Source: Climacteris rufus (lineage: Eukaryota > Chordata > Aves > Passeriformes > Climacteridae). Taken from it: a DNA stretch of 64,000 nucleotides. How positions within the stretch are numbered: position 1 is the first letter of the stretch; the number at the start of each line of letters is the position of its first letter. The DNA is taken from assembly GCA_013398175.1 (NCBI GenBank), contig VZRZ01004238.1, positions 62,001-126,000 on the forward strand. The letters are read 5' to 3'. Below are positions 40,801-49,734 of this stretch, in pieces. The translations under genes were made by a program, and so were the position numbers. The notes beneath the pieces are model-generated. The model was given only the letters and a program-made list of their open reading frames with translations. It was not told where the DNA came from and ran no database searches.

Positions 40801-43800
40801 AGATATCCAGGCAGCTGGAGTAACCCAGAAGAAAGAGCAAGGAGGAAGCCTTGCAGGGCTCTTTTAAAGGAAGATGGGCAGGAAACACCCAATGGGAAAT
40901 CATGTAGTTCAAATTGACCAGTGGAGGGGAGCTTTCCAGGGCATAGTCATATAAGGCATCTAAGATATGGGTACAGGTAACACAAGGGAAATATGGGACT
41001 CCACCACAGCTCAGGCAGAGGGTTCAGATATTGGAGGAAGAAGGCTGAGGGAATTGCCTTGGCTTTCTTCCCACCAATCCTGATGCTCAAAAGCAGCAGC
41101 TTTTGCCAAGTAGGCTGCTACAGTTTTCACCGTGCATAACATGAGTTCCTTTCCAATTAAGCTAAAAAGTAAGTGAGATCCAAGACTGTTTATACTGCAA
41201 TCCAGCCACTCATGGATGTTCAGTCCATCGTATTGGCCCAGACTGAGTCTAAAATGAGTTCCTAAAATAAATACTGTATGAACAGTGAGTTATTAGTACC
41301 ATGTGTCTACATCTGCCAATCACTTTATATTGTGCTAACACTGCTTTCTAATCTCTATGTAGACATACATAGAGATCCTCTGCAGTATTCTGGACTACAT
41401 TTGCAGAGCTTATACCTCAAAAATACCAGGAGAGCAGACTTTCTGTCATTTTCAAAAGAGGAGTGGAATAACACTGCGGGCCATTTTTCATACTGCAAAG
41501 TTATCAGCCTTGCAGCATACACAGTAGACACGCTTATCAAGCTAGGATTTCTACAATACTTAGGTGAAAGGAGATTAATTGAAAATTATTTACCGTCACA
41601 CAAGAAATTAAACTTCACACATATGAAAGTAGTAACACTAAGGGATTTAAAGGACAGTTTCTAAATTTGTAAAATATTTTGTAATAAAATATTTTTGTCG
41701 ATATTTATAGCTTTTTTTCAGGCCTTTTCAGCTATTTTAGCAGTACTGAATTGATCTAATGCAAGAATAAAATGTATTATCTCAAAATAAACTCCTTTTA
41801 AGACAGCATACTTTGAAAATAATTATTTTTTATTGAAGAGTATTATTTTATAAGAACCTTTTACTGCTAATTTTATGAATATGTAGCTAAAAACTTTCCA
41901 CCATACTCCCTAGGTAATATATTACATTTTCGTAAAAAAGAAAAGTAAACTATTGTTTCAATAGCTACTTGGAGACTGCTATATAATCAAGAGTATTAAT
42001 ACAATCCTTGCTGAGGCAGTGAACACCTCCAAAAAAATTCTCCAAAAAATTACTGTACATGCCTGTACCAGCCATTCTACTCATTTGGGATAAGCAAACT
42101 GTGTGGACCTCCACTTCTTTCCTGTCTCTTCTTCCTGTTCATAGGTTCAGATGGCTGAACTGGTGCCCAGACAAATTTCATTACAGAACCAGTGAAGTCA
42201 TCTGCCAGGGCTCTTTAGGATGGTTGCCATTTCCAAACATGCTATGGTACAGCCTAGCATAAGTTAGCAATTGTTTGCTCTCTTACAGAGCCTTACATGT
42301 TTTGTTTCCCGTTATACAAATATTTTTTAAAACATAATGTAAGTTCAAATTTAATGAATGCCAAGCATTTGTAAGAGGCCAAGCATGTATAGGGAAAACC
42401 AGATTACTACTATTGTGTATTAAGGAGATTCCTTAAAGAGAATGATCACACAGTCTAATGAAAATGTTTATAAATATCACCTTTCATATTAGCTATCCTT
42501 TACTACAGGTCATATTGTAACACCTTTCACAATATTTCACAAAAATTAGTGTAGAAATATGAATGATGAAAGTAATATTTTTGTGCTACCAACATTTAAC
42601 TTGTGACAGCTGCAAAGTCAGAAAAAAAAAAAAAAAAGAAAGGGTAGAAAATCAGAATTGCATCCATTTATCTACCTCTCAAAACTTTGGTTTATATCAT
42701 TAAGAGGGGAGATATAAAGGCTGCTAGCCCTATGTTTTTGGTTAAACAATACCATCTTAATAAACACTGACTATACACTGACTGACAGAATCAAACTTGG
42801 CCACAGCAGTACCTGAAACACAGGTTTTACATTCTGAAAGGAAGGGAATTTTTAGCCCTATGAAGATAGCACCAGCAGAGTGTCTATGGCACTTCCTACA
42901 GAGAACACAGTAACAACAGGTTTACAGATTGCAGCTTCATTTAGTTTACTATCTGGTTTCACGCCTTTAAGGGAAGTGAATTTGCAATGACCTGAATTAT
43001 CTTTGACCGTAGTAGGAAAATGGTTTTAATATTTGTATCAGGGAGATTTCTTCCTTTTCCACTCTAAGAGCATGATTCCCTTGTTCTGTGGCCTATATAT
43101 CACAAGTATGTGACAGATGGCACTTACTGGCCTTGCATACTAAAGAGAAAGGACTATAAAAAGATGATGTTGGAAAATACACAAAACATACATTGTGACA
43201 TTGACTTTTAAAAAAAACCTTTTTTTAGAATTTGTTCCAAATACAAAAAAAAAAAATATAAAAATCCAGGTCATATGATACATCCTTCATAATCATATGT
43301 CTGTTTCTGCTAACTTTGTAATCTTCCCTATATCAGTGATTAAGTAAGCAAATCTAGTCATACCTGGTACTTTGCAGATAGAGTGTTTACTGCATTTTAT
43401 TAAGTTAATAGAATGACTGAATACCACATCCACCTCAAGGCAATTACTCAGTTTTAAGGAAGTCTACAGAACTGTTAAAATGACAAAGCAGGCAACATAA
43501 ACCATTCACCTCTTGCAGTTAATTACTATAAAAGCAGTTTTCAGGATAACTTACAGCATTGTATTTATTTTCTTAGGCTTCCTTTGGGTCACAAGGAAGT
43601 AAAATAACTGCTCTACACATGGTGAAAGAATCCACATCTTTTATGGCTTCTGCAAATTCCCGAACAGGCATTTCTTCCCTTGGTGGGGAGTGGGTGGAGG
43701 GGGAACAGCTGCCATTAGAACATAATGTTGATAGTGAAAAAGTCTGGAACTATAGGGAATGAAACTTCACAAAAGTGTTTCAGAAATAAATGTAATTAGA

Positions 43801-46800
43801 GATTAGTCCCAATGAAAATGTCAGTCATTGATGATACCAATTTTTTTTTATAACCACCCAATTTATTGGAATTTCACAAATATAGAAATGACTGTTTAAA
43901 GACAAAAGAGTCTACTATTCAGCTATGTGGTTTTTGAAGTAAGTTTTCTCCATAAGGAATATTTTTCTGTATAGTATGTGTTCTCGTGAATTTGAATACA
44001 TTTGATTTATATTAGCTTTCAAGAACTGAGAGTATTTGTTTTACCTGTGTCCTCCAAAGAAACCAAAGTCCGGCTATAATCCAGTACTTTGAGACAAAAT
44101 CCTTTTAAAAAATCATTGGTTTTGTTTTAGAAATTTTGGGGTTTAACACCTTATTACAGACTGAAACTGGGGTTGTATTTTCCCACTCAAAACAAGAAAT
44201 TATAAAAGCAGTCTTTCTACCTCAGCATCTCACCAGGTTGCCCCCACAACTTTGAAATCATTAACCATGATCATTTTATACTTTAATTTCTAAAGTATAA
44301 ATTTGGGAAAATTTATGTAACTGCCTGATATTTATAGAATTGAAATGACAGCTGCAAAACTTGGTTGTAATTTTTAAAATTATAAATATTTACTACTCAT
44401 CAATATTTCCAAAACATATATGAACTGCAACTAGAATATACTATTTGAACTCAGATGAGTCCAGAGAGACGGAATGAGGGAGCAATCTGCAGGACCAGCA
44501 CTCAGATCACCTCTTCTATTCCATAGGGCTGTTGCTCTTGGCTGAACCCCTAAGGGCTGAATGCTCCAAGGGAACTTTTTTACCTATTGCAGGTTCTTAA
44601 TTAATTCATCTCCCCCCAAGCATCAAGGCACCATGTGTGATGTGGGCTCACTTTGGGGCAGCCAGAGCAGTCTTGCCAGAGCAATCTCAACCCCATGGCC
44701 AGGAGAGTCTGTGGCTGAGGGACTGAATCCCTTGGGCTTCACTGGAATGGGGTCCTGGACCATGGGAAAGCTGAGAGGATGCCCAAGGAGAGGCCAGGCA
44801 GGGACAGTCAGGGCTGCTGATGACCTCAGAGACACAGATATGGACATTTCTGAATGGTATTTTTGGATCTAGGTACTTTGGCTTTTATTTTGGGCATTTA
44901 GAGAGTGTTTCAAATATTGCTTATGCCCTCATTATGCCCTACTTTCTCTGCAGGGGTCTGCTCCTTCTTTTAAATTAAAGCATTGACAAAAATAAAAGAC
45001 ACAGGATGAGTTGTGCTACTTGCATTCAGAACAAACACTTGGGGACACAGTTAAATTAGCCTTTTTCTCTTACCACCCACATACACAGTGCTCAGATAGG
45101 GATTGATTTTTATGTTGAATGACATTTGAAATCCAGCACACTAATAAAATTATAGACAGAAACCATTAGCATGATTAAACACAATCTAACACACTTCACT
45201 CTACTGCAGCATCTGCCTGGCACATTTATCATGGAAAGACAGACTCCAGGCCAGCCTCAGACACTTCACAGCACTAGAAGCATTAAGAGCCCAAGATTGT
45301 TAAATAACCTTGAAAAAGTATAGTTTAATAGGGCACACTGCTAGATTTAAAAAAAAAAATTCTTTTCATTTTTAATCAGAACAATGAACAACTAAGTTTT
45401 CTTTCCATTTCAATACATGTTGTTTTAATAATGTAGGCACCGCACTGTTCATTTCTACTTACATATTCTTCTTTCTGTTTTCTGGTTTTCCAAAACTATA
45501 ATTATCATAGGGCTTTTGTACTGCCAACTGTTAATCAATAGTTGTGACAAAATATCAAAGAATTTATTCTCCCTACAAAAGTATTTTAAAAAGCACAGTA
45601 ATATCTACTTAAACAGGTAGAAAATTAACATGTGCAAATTTCTTTGTGAGTCTGTTATACAGTTCTGTTTTTCCAGGTCAAAGCAATGACTTATCTGCTT
45701 TTAGTCAAAATATTTGCTCCTCCTCCCTTTGGGACACAAGTTTAGAGATATCTTTCTCAACTGAATAAAATGAAATTTCAATTACAGTAGGTCTGCCAAA
45801 GAAAGAACTGGGTTTAATGTCACTTTAAATAAACAAGAAAACAGATCTAAAAGCTGCTAGCTAAGACAAACTATTAAATGCCAGGGGCAAAAAAATTACC
45901 TTTACGATTCCTTAATCTTTTGTAGTGAATTGTATGCATCTGAACTATATTCCCTGACTGATAGTTTCACTTAAGTATGTGACAGAGAGAAGCTGGAAAA
46001 TGTGGTATGAAGAGAAAGCATCGATTTGTGGCTGTTCTGCACTAATGGCTCCTAGGGACTAATAAAATAAGTTAGAGCCTAATAAAATGACTGATCTTTC
46101 ATTCAGGATAACAATGAACCTTAGCCACTGAGTCAAGCCAGACTCATCATTCTAAATGACAATCCAAAAAAGCAAAGCAGAAGATACATCTTTCCCTCAA
46201 CCCAACATATTATTATACAAGGACATCTAAATTCCTTGATCCAAAAAAGAAATTTTAATTTGGCATAGCAGTGACATATTTATTTCATACATGCTCCCTT
46301 CTGAGTATTAATCCTACAGTGAGTACACCTAAAATTCACAGAGAAGTTTTGGAAAGGATGTTGATAATATAACCCTAGAGAAGTTAAAAAATTTAAGATC
46401 CCATTCCTAGCTCTCATGAAAACAGTGGTACCGAGTCAGATCAAATATATACATCTTGTTAATTTTCCTATGTCAAACAATGAATACAAGGAAAGAGTAA
46501 GACCAGGCAAGTTAACAGGCTAACCTCCAACCCTAGTCTAGCCTTTGAGATTTCCTGAGATGGATAAGTGTGTCATTAGAAACCACCAATGTATTTGTTT
46601 TCCAAGATTATACAGTCTTCCTTGAAGCCATAAAAACTTCTGGGAACCATAATATCCAACTAGCTTCATAGTTCTGCTGTGAAGCTATTGAAGAACTTTG
46701 TCTTGAACCTGGTGCCTACTAGTTTCCTCTGATACCTAAAACTTCTTGTACAGGAATAGAAAACAATCAAATCTTGCATATCTTATTCATAACACTGTGA

Positions 46801-48355
46801 ATTTACAGACTCTAGAGCAACAGTTATAACACCTCCTTTCTAGCACGAAGAGTCCTCCTATACTCAATTTCTAACCATGTAGCTGCGGTTCTATAACCTT
46901 AATCATCCTGTTTTTGCCTTCTTTGGGCACCAGTGTTGTATACAGTATTGATGAAAGATGGACTTATACAATTGTCTAAGTGTGTTCTCGGTTTCTCTTT
47001 TATTTTTCCTTTAGCTGGTACTTGGTTTGTTTTTGCATGACCACTAAACACTGACATATTTATCATGGAATTATCCATCATAAAAGGTCAATGTTTTTCA
47101 AGATCAAATCCCTTCACTTTTCAAAAAAAAAAAAATTCATAAAAGAAAATATTTACAAATGTAAGGATACAAATATTTACAAATTTAAGAATCCTTCAGC
47201 TTTAGTTACAACCATTAACAGACAGGTAAGAATTTGGATTTCAAATATCCAGGAAAATAATGTTTTAAAGAGACAATTTTAAAGATATTAGAAAACACAT
47301 CATTTAATTTCAGTACACAATAAACTATTTTGTTGCATGTTATAAATTTTAAAAAGGGAAGTTTATGCTCAACAAAACAAAGGTCTTTCAGATTTTCAGG
47401 AACAGCAAAGCATGAAACCTTCAAAAAAACTAATTCTAGAAAAACCAGAAGCATTAGAATTTTGACATTTCAAGTCTCAGAGTTCTGCACAAATCTTCAA
47501 ATACCTCTTTACTGTGTTTATTCCCAGAACTGCTACTCATTGCACAATTCTTCTTTACCTATTTAGAGTTTTGTGGGCATTGGTTATTTATACTTTTTCT
47601 TTTAAAGCAAGGATATATAGAATAGATTCATCAATAGAATATGAAGCAAAGTTTAGTAATAAATTAATTTAAACTGTGGGATATTAAATAGTGTTACACT
47701 TTGCTTATAAATAGTAAAAATACCAGCTTGGTCAAAACTTAATCTGTTAAGCTTGTCCAAATCATTCTTTCTACGATATTCATCAAAAAACATTTTCTTG
47801 AGTCACATTTATATCCCCTAATATATATAGGGGATATATATCCCCTAATATATATCCCCTAATATATATTTATGTATATATNNNNNNNNNNNNNNNNNNN
47901 NNNNNNNNNNNNNNNNNNNNNNNNNNNNNNNNNNNNNNNNNNNNNNNNNNNNNNNNNNNNNNNNNNNNNNNNNNNNNNNNNNNNNNNNNNNNNNNNNNNN
48001 NNNNNNNNNNNNNNNNNNNNNNNNNNNNNNNNNNNNNTATATATATAATATAAATATATATATATTTATATATCCCCTAATATCTATCCCCTAATATATA
48101 TTTATATCCCTAATTTTTCAGCAGTTTTAAAAGGAAACAGGAAAAAGAAACAGGGAACTTACATGGTAAAGACATCAATAACATCTCCTGCAGCTCTTGT
48201 CATCTCAAAGTAGGTTTGCAGAATGTTGACGGTTCCCGAAAGTGCTTCATGTCCACAACCACAGAACAGTGCAACTCCAGCATACAGCAGGATGGTAGCA
48301 ATCAAAGATGCATAGGGAATACCTCCCAGGCATTTGATGCAACACTCAAAGCATC
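9540..48355 (-). CDS. GPM6A: GPM6A, neuronal membrane glycoprotein M6-a (exons 2-7 joined; first coding exon outside window)
   Basis: This is a four-pass membrane protein of the proteolipid protein (PLP/DM20/M6) family. Known M6a acts at the neuronal plasma membrane and promotes filopodium and neurite formation. The joined minus-strand exons 48355-48163, 33198-33042, 19534-19381, 17217-17141, 15810-15745 and 9692-9540 total 800 bases with no stop before the terminal TAA. This matches codons 13-278 of the 278-residue mammalian protein, whose numbering is used here. A Cys-rich cytoplasmic start precedes membrane segments near residues 25-45, 83-107, 130-155 and 211-240. The second extracellular loop keeps Cys162, Cys174, Cys192 and Cys202 and N-glycosylation sequons at Asn164 and Asn208. 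The protein ends in the charged tail ERLNAYT. The start codon is missing because the short first coding exon was not found before 64000. Identity is near certain; GPM6B and PLP1 differ clearly in loop and tail. Confidence 0.97.
9693..15744 (-). other. GPM6A intron 6
   Basis: This 6.1 kb intron has GTAAGA and TTACAG ends. It is AT-rich with no convincing gene. A short T/G-rich tract lies at 12799-12836. The stretch around 12000-12200 is somewhat less AT-rich but shows no recognised motif. No repeat family was recognised. Confidence 0.9.
12799..12836. repeat. T/G-rich low-complexity tract
   Basis: TTTTGG and TTTTG units are followed by T runs in intron 6. The composition resembles the tracts at 4985 and 20709. 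Confidence 0.8.
15745..15810 (-). CDS. GPM6A: GPM6A coding exon 6 (residues 207-228, first half of fourth membrane segment)
   Basis: The exon is 66 bases, exactly 22 codons. It lies between an acceptor with a long pyrimidine tract (CTTTGTCCCCCTTTGCAG before CTAAAC) and a donor ATG followed by GTAAGA. It encodes [18 protein letters not shown] followed by VIAM. This includes the Asn208-Met-Thr sequon just outside the membrane and the first half of the fourth membrane helix. Both ends fall on codon boundaries, and it is the only internal exon in the window for which that is true. Confidence 0.97.
15811..17140 (-). other. GPM6A intron 5
   Basis: This 1.3 kb intron has GTGAAT and TTGCAG ends. I see no repeat, RNA gene or coding signal in it. 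Confidence 0.9.
17141..17217 (-). CDS. GPM6A: GPM6A coding exon 5 (residues 181-206, large extracellular loop)
   Basis: The exon is 77 bases. The acceptor is TTCTTCTCCAG before GTATTG and the donor is GAG followed by GTGAAT. The joined frame reads [10 protein letters not shown], then [16 protein letters not shown]. Cys192 and Cys202, which take part in loop disulfides in M6a, are both present. It is the least conserved part of the protein here: the second half differs from my recollection of the mammalian sequence (ICTVSENFLRMCESTE) at about seven of sixteen positions, mostly conservatively. No stop codon in frame prevented automatic short-ORF detection from being misleading; the exon is simply too short to appear as a long reading frame. 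A CR1 LINE fragment lies upstream in transcription, in intron 4. Confidence 0.93.
17333..17783 (+). mobile_element. CR1 LINE 3'-end fragment (5'-truncated, avian type)
   Basis: The sequence follows the 3' end of avian CR1 retrotransposons. In order it shows GTACAGCCTGGAGAAGAGA, GGGGAGACCTTATAGCAGCC, AGCTGGAGAGGGACT, GTAAGGAAGAAATTCCTTAC, GAGGCACTGGAACA, GAAGTGTTAAAGACCAGG, GAGCAACCTGATCTAG, CCCTGCCCCATGGCAAGGGG and GGTTGGAACTGG. After that comes a decayed terminal TCTTTAA...CCATCCAAC segment. It covers the end of the reverse-transcriptase frame and the 3' UTR, all inactive. It lies in intron 4 of GPM6A in the opposite orientation. The first 30 bases are duplicated: CTGGAGTAACTCCTGTG at 17333 and CTGGAGCAACTCTCCTGTG at 17363. 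The exact end is uncertain because the usual terminal octamer repeats are degraded or missing. Confidence 0.9.
18867..18887. repeat. (CT)n microsatellite
   Basis: About ten uninterrupted CT units lie in intron 4 of GPM6A. Confidence 0.95.
19381..19534 (-). CDS. GPM6A: GPM6A coding exon 4 (residues 130-181, third membrane segment and start of large loop)
   Basis: The exon is 154 bases. The acceptor is CTCTTTTACTGCAG before TTTATTATG and the donor is TATG followed by GTATGT. It starts on a codon boundary (Phe130) and ends one base into Gly181. It encodes the third membrane segment ([18 protein letters not shown]). The start of the large extracellular loop follows, including Cys162, the sequon Asn164-Ala-Thr and Cys174. 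The loop reads [18 protein letters not shown] against a mammalian [18 protein letters not shown] as I remember it. The changes are conservative and the glycosylation sequon is kept. Confidence 0.97.
20709..20824. repeat. T/G-rich low-complexity tract with GTT units
   Basis: Over 100 bases consist almost only of T and G, including an uninterrupted run of GTT units (about 20735-20757). It lies in intron 3. Confidence 0.9.
25869..25898. repeat. (TC)n microsatellite
   Basis: About fifteen uninterrupted TC units lie in intron 3, GA on the transcribed strand. It is the longest pure dinucleotide run seen in the window. Confidence 0.95.
30141..30184. repeat. A/C-rich low-complexity tract
   Basis: A runs are broken by single or double C in intron 3. 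This is the complement of the T/G tracts elsewhere in the window. Confidence 0.85.
33042..33198 (-). CDS. GPM6A: GPM6A coding exon 3 (residues 77-129, second membrane segment)
   Basis: The exon is 157 bases. The acceptor is TTCCTATACAG before GATTGAC and the donor is TGG followed by GTAAGT. The leading G completes Met77 and the exon ends on a whole codon (Trp129). It encodes [10 protein letters not shown], then the second membrane segment ([18 protein letters not shown]), then the intracellular loop [20 protein letters not shown], which is very highly conserved in PLP/M6 proteins. A valine stands where I recall isoleucine in the mammalian YVIYGIAAAF. The open frame runs past both splice sites, so the splice signals rather than the open frame set the ends. 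Confidence 0.97.
37954..37975. repeat. Perfect 8-base stem hairpin
   Basis: TCTCCTGC and GCAGGAGA are separated by six bases. The hairpin lies in a less AT-rich stretch (about 37730-38000) of intron 2 that may be part of an unrecognised old repeat. It is not followed by a T run and is not a known RNA element. Confidence 0.7.
39745..39825. repeat. 43-base tandem duplication
   Basis: AGATCACTCTGCTGGTATTC at 39745 recurs as AGATCATTCTGCTGGTATTC at 39788. Both copies continue with a related sequence ending GCTATG. The period is 43 bases and the second copy is incomplete at its end. There is no coding potential. Confidence 0.85.
40545..41125 (-). mobile_element. Probable solo LTR of an endogenous retrovirus (boundaries approximate)
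   Basis: Read on the minus strand, this less AT-rich block has the order of signals of a retroviral LTR. CCATTGG lies at 895-889 of the 40 kb interval (40895-40889) and a TATA-like TTTAAAAG at 40868-40861. About 90 bases on is AATAAA at 40769-40764, then a further 200 or so bases. An inverted repeat (GGAAGAGTTG with CAACTCTCC, about 40594-40625) sits in the part after the signal. I could not find a clear target-site duplication, terminal TG/CA pair, primer-binding site or any gag, pol or env sequence next to it, so a solo LTR is most likely. A plus-strand reading is possible because ATAAAAGG occurs at 40721-40728, but no polyadenylation signal follows it closely. The family is not identified. 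Confidence 0.5.
42622..42637. repeat. Poly-A run (16)
   Basis: Sixteen uninterrupted A occur in intron 2. No retroposed gene or SINE was recognised directly before it. Confidence 0.9.
43682..43703 (+). other. G-rich stretch, near G-quadruplex
   Basis: GGTGGGGAGTGGGTGGAGGG and two further G lie on the plus strand, the template strand for GPM6A. It has three runs of three or more G plus GG pairs, so a standard four-run G-quadruplex is not quite met. Confidence 0.5.
44460..44870. other. GC-rich island of unknown origin in intron 2
   Basis: This is among the least AT-rich stretches in the window, most strongly so between 44630 and 44830. Reading frames are open on both strands for 74-103 codons, but neither product resembles a known protein. 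No LTR signals, LINE motifs or CpG-island character were recognised. It may be an old transposable element or a conserved noncoding element. Confidence 0.5.
47808..48114. repeat. AT-rich tandem/inverted repeat with assembly gap
   Basis: Copies of TATCCCCTAATATA occur on both sides of a run of Ns. There are at least three direct copies before the gap and two or three after it. One inverted copy (TATAGGGGATATA, about 47826-47838) can pair with its neighbours. The array lies in intron 2, ending about 50 bases from the exon 2 donor splice site. The true length is unknown because of the gap. Confidence 0.85.
47882..48037. other. Assembly gap (156 Ns)
   Basis: This is a run of 156 unknown bases inside the AT-rich repeat. 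The number may or may not reflect the real gap size. Confidence 0.99.
48163..48355 (-). CDS. GPM6A: GPM6A coding exon 2 (residues 13-77, first membrane segment)
   Basis: The exon is 193 bases. The acceptor is a pyrimidine-rich stretch ending TTGTTGTAG before GATGC, and the donor is CAT followed by GTAAGT. The frame needs one base (G) from exon 1 to complete Gly13 and gives two bases (AT) of Met77. It encodes the Cys-rich motif [11 protein letters not shown], whose cysteines are palmitoylation sites in the family. The first membrane segment (about [18 protein letters not shown]) follows, then the first extracellular loop with [18 protein letters not shown]. The loop continues TRAAGDVID, where my recollection of human M6a is ARTAGDTLD; these are mild substitutions. 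An AT-rich repeat with an assembly gap starts about 50 bases past the donor, in intron 2. Confidence 0.96.
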
Positions 48356-49671
48356 CTACAACAAAGAAAAATGAGGTTATATACTACTAAATTATATCAA
48401 AAAAAGCAGAAAGATTTTATTCTTGAGAAACACTTCTGAAAAATAAAGACTGCAGGCCAAAAGCGGTTTAGGCCGAATATAACAACCCAGACTGTCAGGA
48501 AATCTGTGAAAGGTTAATCCAACTTCTGAATTTTCTCAGCTGCTACCTGACCTATTAAATGTAGACATGCCATCTGATTAACAGGAAAGGCTAAACATTT
48601 AGTTCCTTGTAGAGCTTCATGTTTTTATTCAGAGCAGGTTATGTCAGTCCTAGATTACACCTATCACCTATCAGATTACTGAAGAGGACCCTCAATAAAA
48701 GGAGAACTACCAAAATAAATTATATTCATTTCAGTTTCTTCCATTATATTCAGTTCAATTTCTTCCATCATCATAGGTTTATTCCAATTTTTTGGATGTA
48801 CACTGCTGACAACAGAACTGCTCCTGCCTGCAGCACCAATTCCTTGTGCATCACTCAAATACCTTGCAAGAAGAAATAAAGACTAAAGAACCACTAAAGA
48901 ACACAGAATTAGAAAACAATATAGTTGAATTTTCTTTCAATTTATTTTACCCTGTGTAATGTTTCTTAAGTGAAGATAATTGCTCTTGAGTTATACAAGA
49001 CCAACCTTTTTTCCAGGCATCACAGCGTCTAGAACAATGCCCAGTTCCACAACAAAACATTTCCTCAGTAAGTGCGCTCAAGTTTCTGGCACTACCCTGC
49101 CTAGTTTCATGAATGCAGCATCTCTGACTCTTCCAAATCTCATCAATCCCATAAGGACTTCTACACCATGTGGAACCCTTCCTAATAGCTTCTGAAGGGA
49201 CAGAGAAGGTGGGAACCACTGGCTGAGAGGAGGCAAACATGCATTGACTCAGCAATCAGAAGTTCAATTTTATTCTAAGCACTACCAGTTTATAGCAAAA
49301 AGGACCTGGATAGAAAACATAGTGAGACATATAGATTTTAAATGCTTAAATAGACAGTGACCAATTTAAAATTACTTATAAGATGTTTAACAGGCACTAT
49401 TCAATATATTTTAAGGTGTTTCAAAGGCTTTATGCTATGCTAAATTGTAGGAATATCAGATATATGTCAAAAGAAAAAAACATTATTTAAAAACAGTACA
49501 TCTACTTTCATTATGTCTAATTCTCAAATGTAGCTCCCACATGTAATTTCATAGTTTTTTCCTTAAATTGGTAGGTTTCTATTTTCTTTAGCATAGAAAA
49601 GCAAAGTAATCATTTCCACTGTCTGTTCAAACATCCATTTACTACTTTTCATGAACTAATATCAACCTGTC

Positions 49672-49734
49672 ATATATATATATATATATATATGTACGTG
49701 TGTGTGTATTTAGTGCATATATATATATATATAT
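49672..49734. repeat. (AT)n-(GT)n-(AT)n microsatellite
   Basis: Two AT runs of about 20 bases flank a short GTGTGTGT segment in intron 1. The two AT blocks can pair with each other or fold on themselves. Confidence 0.95.

Larger units (their letters stand above)
33199..48162 (-). other. GPM6A intron 2
   Basis: This 15 kb intron (including 156 unknown bases) has GTAAGT and TATACAG ends. In it are a hairpin at 37954-37975, a 43-base tandem duplication at 39745-39825 and an LTR-like element at about 40545-41125. Also present are a poly-A run at 42622-42637, a G-rich stretch at 43682-43703, a GC-rich island at about 44460-44870 and the gapped AT repeat at 47808-48114. The remainder shows nothing beyond AT-rich unique-looking sequence. 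Confidence 0.9.

Noticed and set aside
41278..41664. 128-codon plus-strand frame
   Set aside because: No recognised family, no splice or promoter context, and on the strand opposite to the gene; likely random.
47819..48109. Regularly repeated CCCCTAATATA units as a possible CRISPR-like array
   Set aside because: The repeats are contiguous low-complexity DNA without unique spacers, in a vertebrate intron.
48676..48858. Minus-strand frame with MEEIELN and MEETEMN, superficially like the Glu-rich M6a first exon
   Set aside because: It comes from a local near-duplication of TTCAGTTTCTTCCAT-type sequence, with no donor site in the needed phase.
48947..49255. 102-codon minus-strand frame near exon 2 as a possible alternative exon
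   Set aside because: No recognised domain, no fitting splice sites in phase with exon 2, and no resemblance to M6 proteins.
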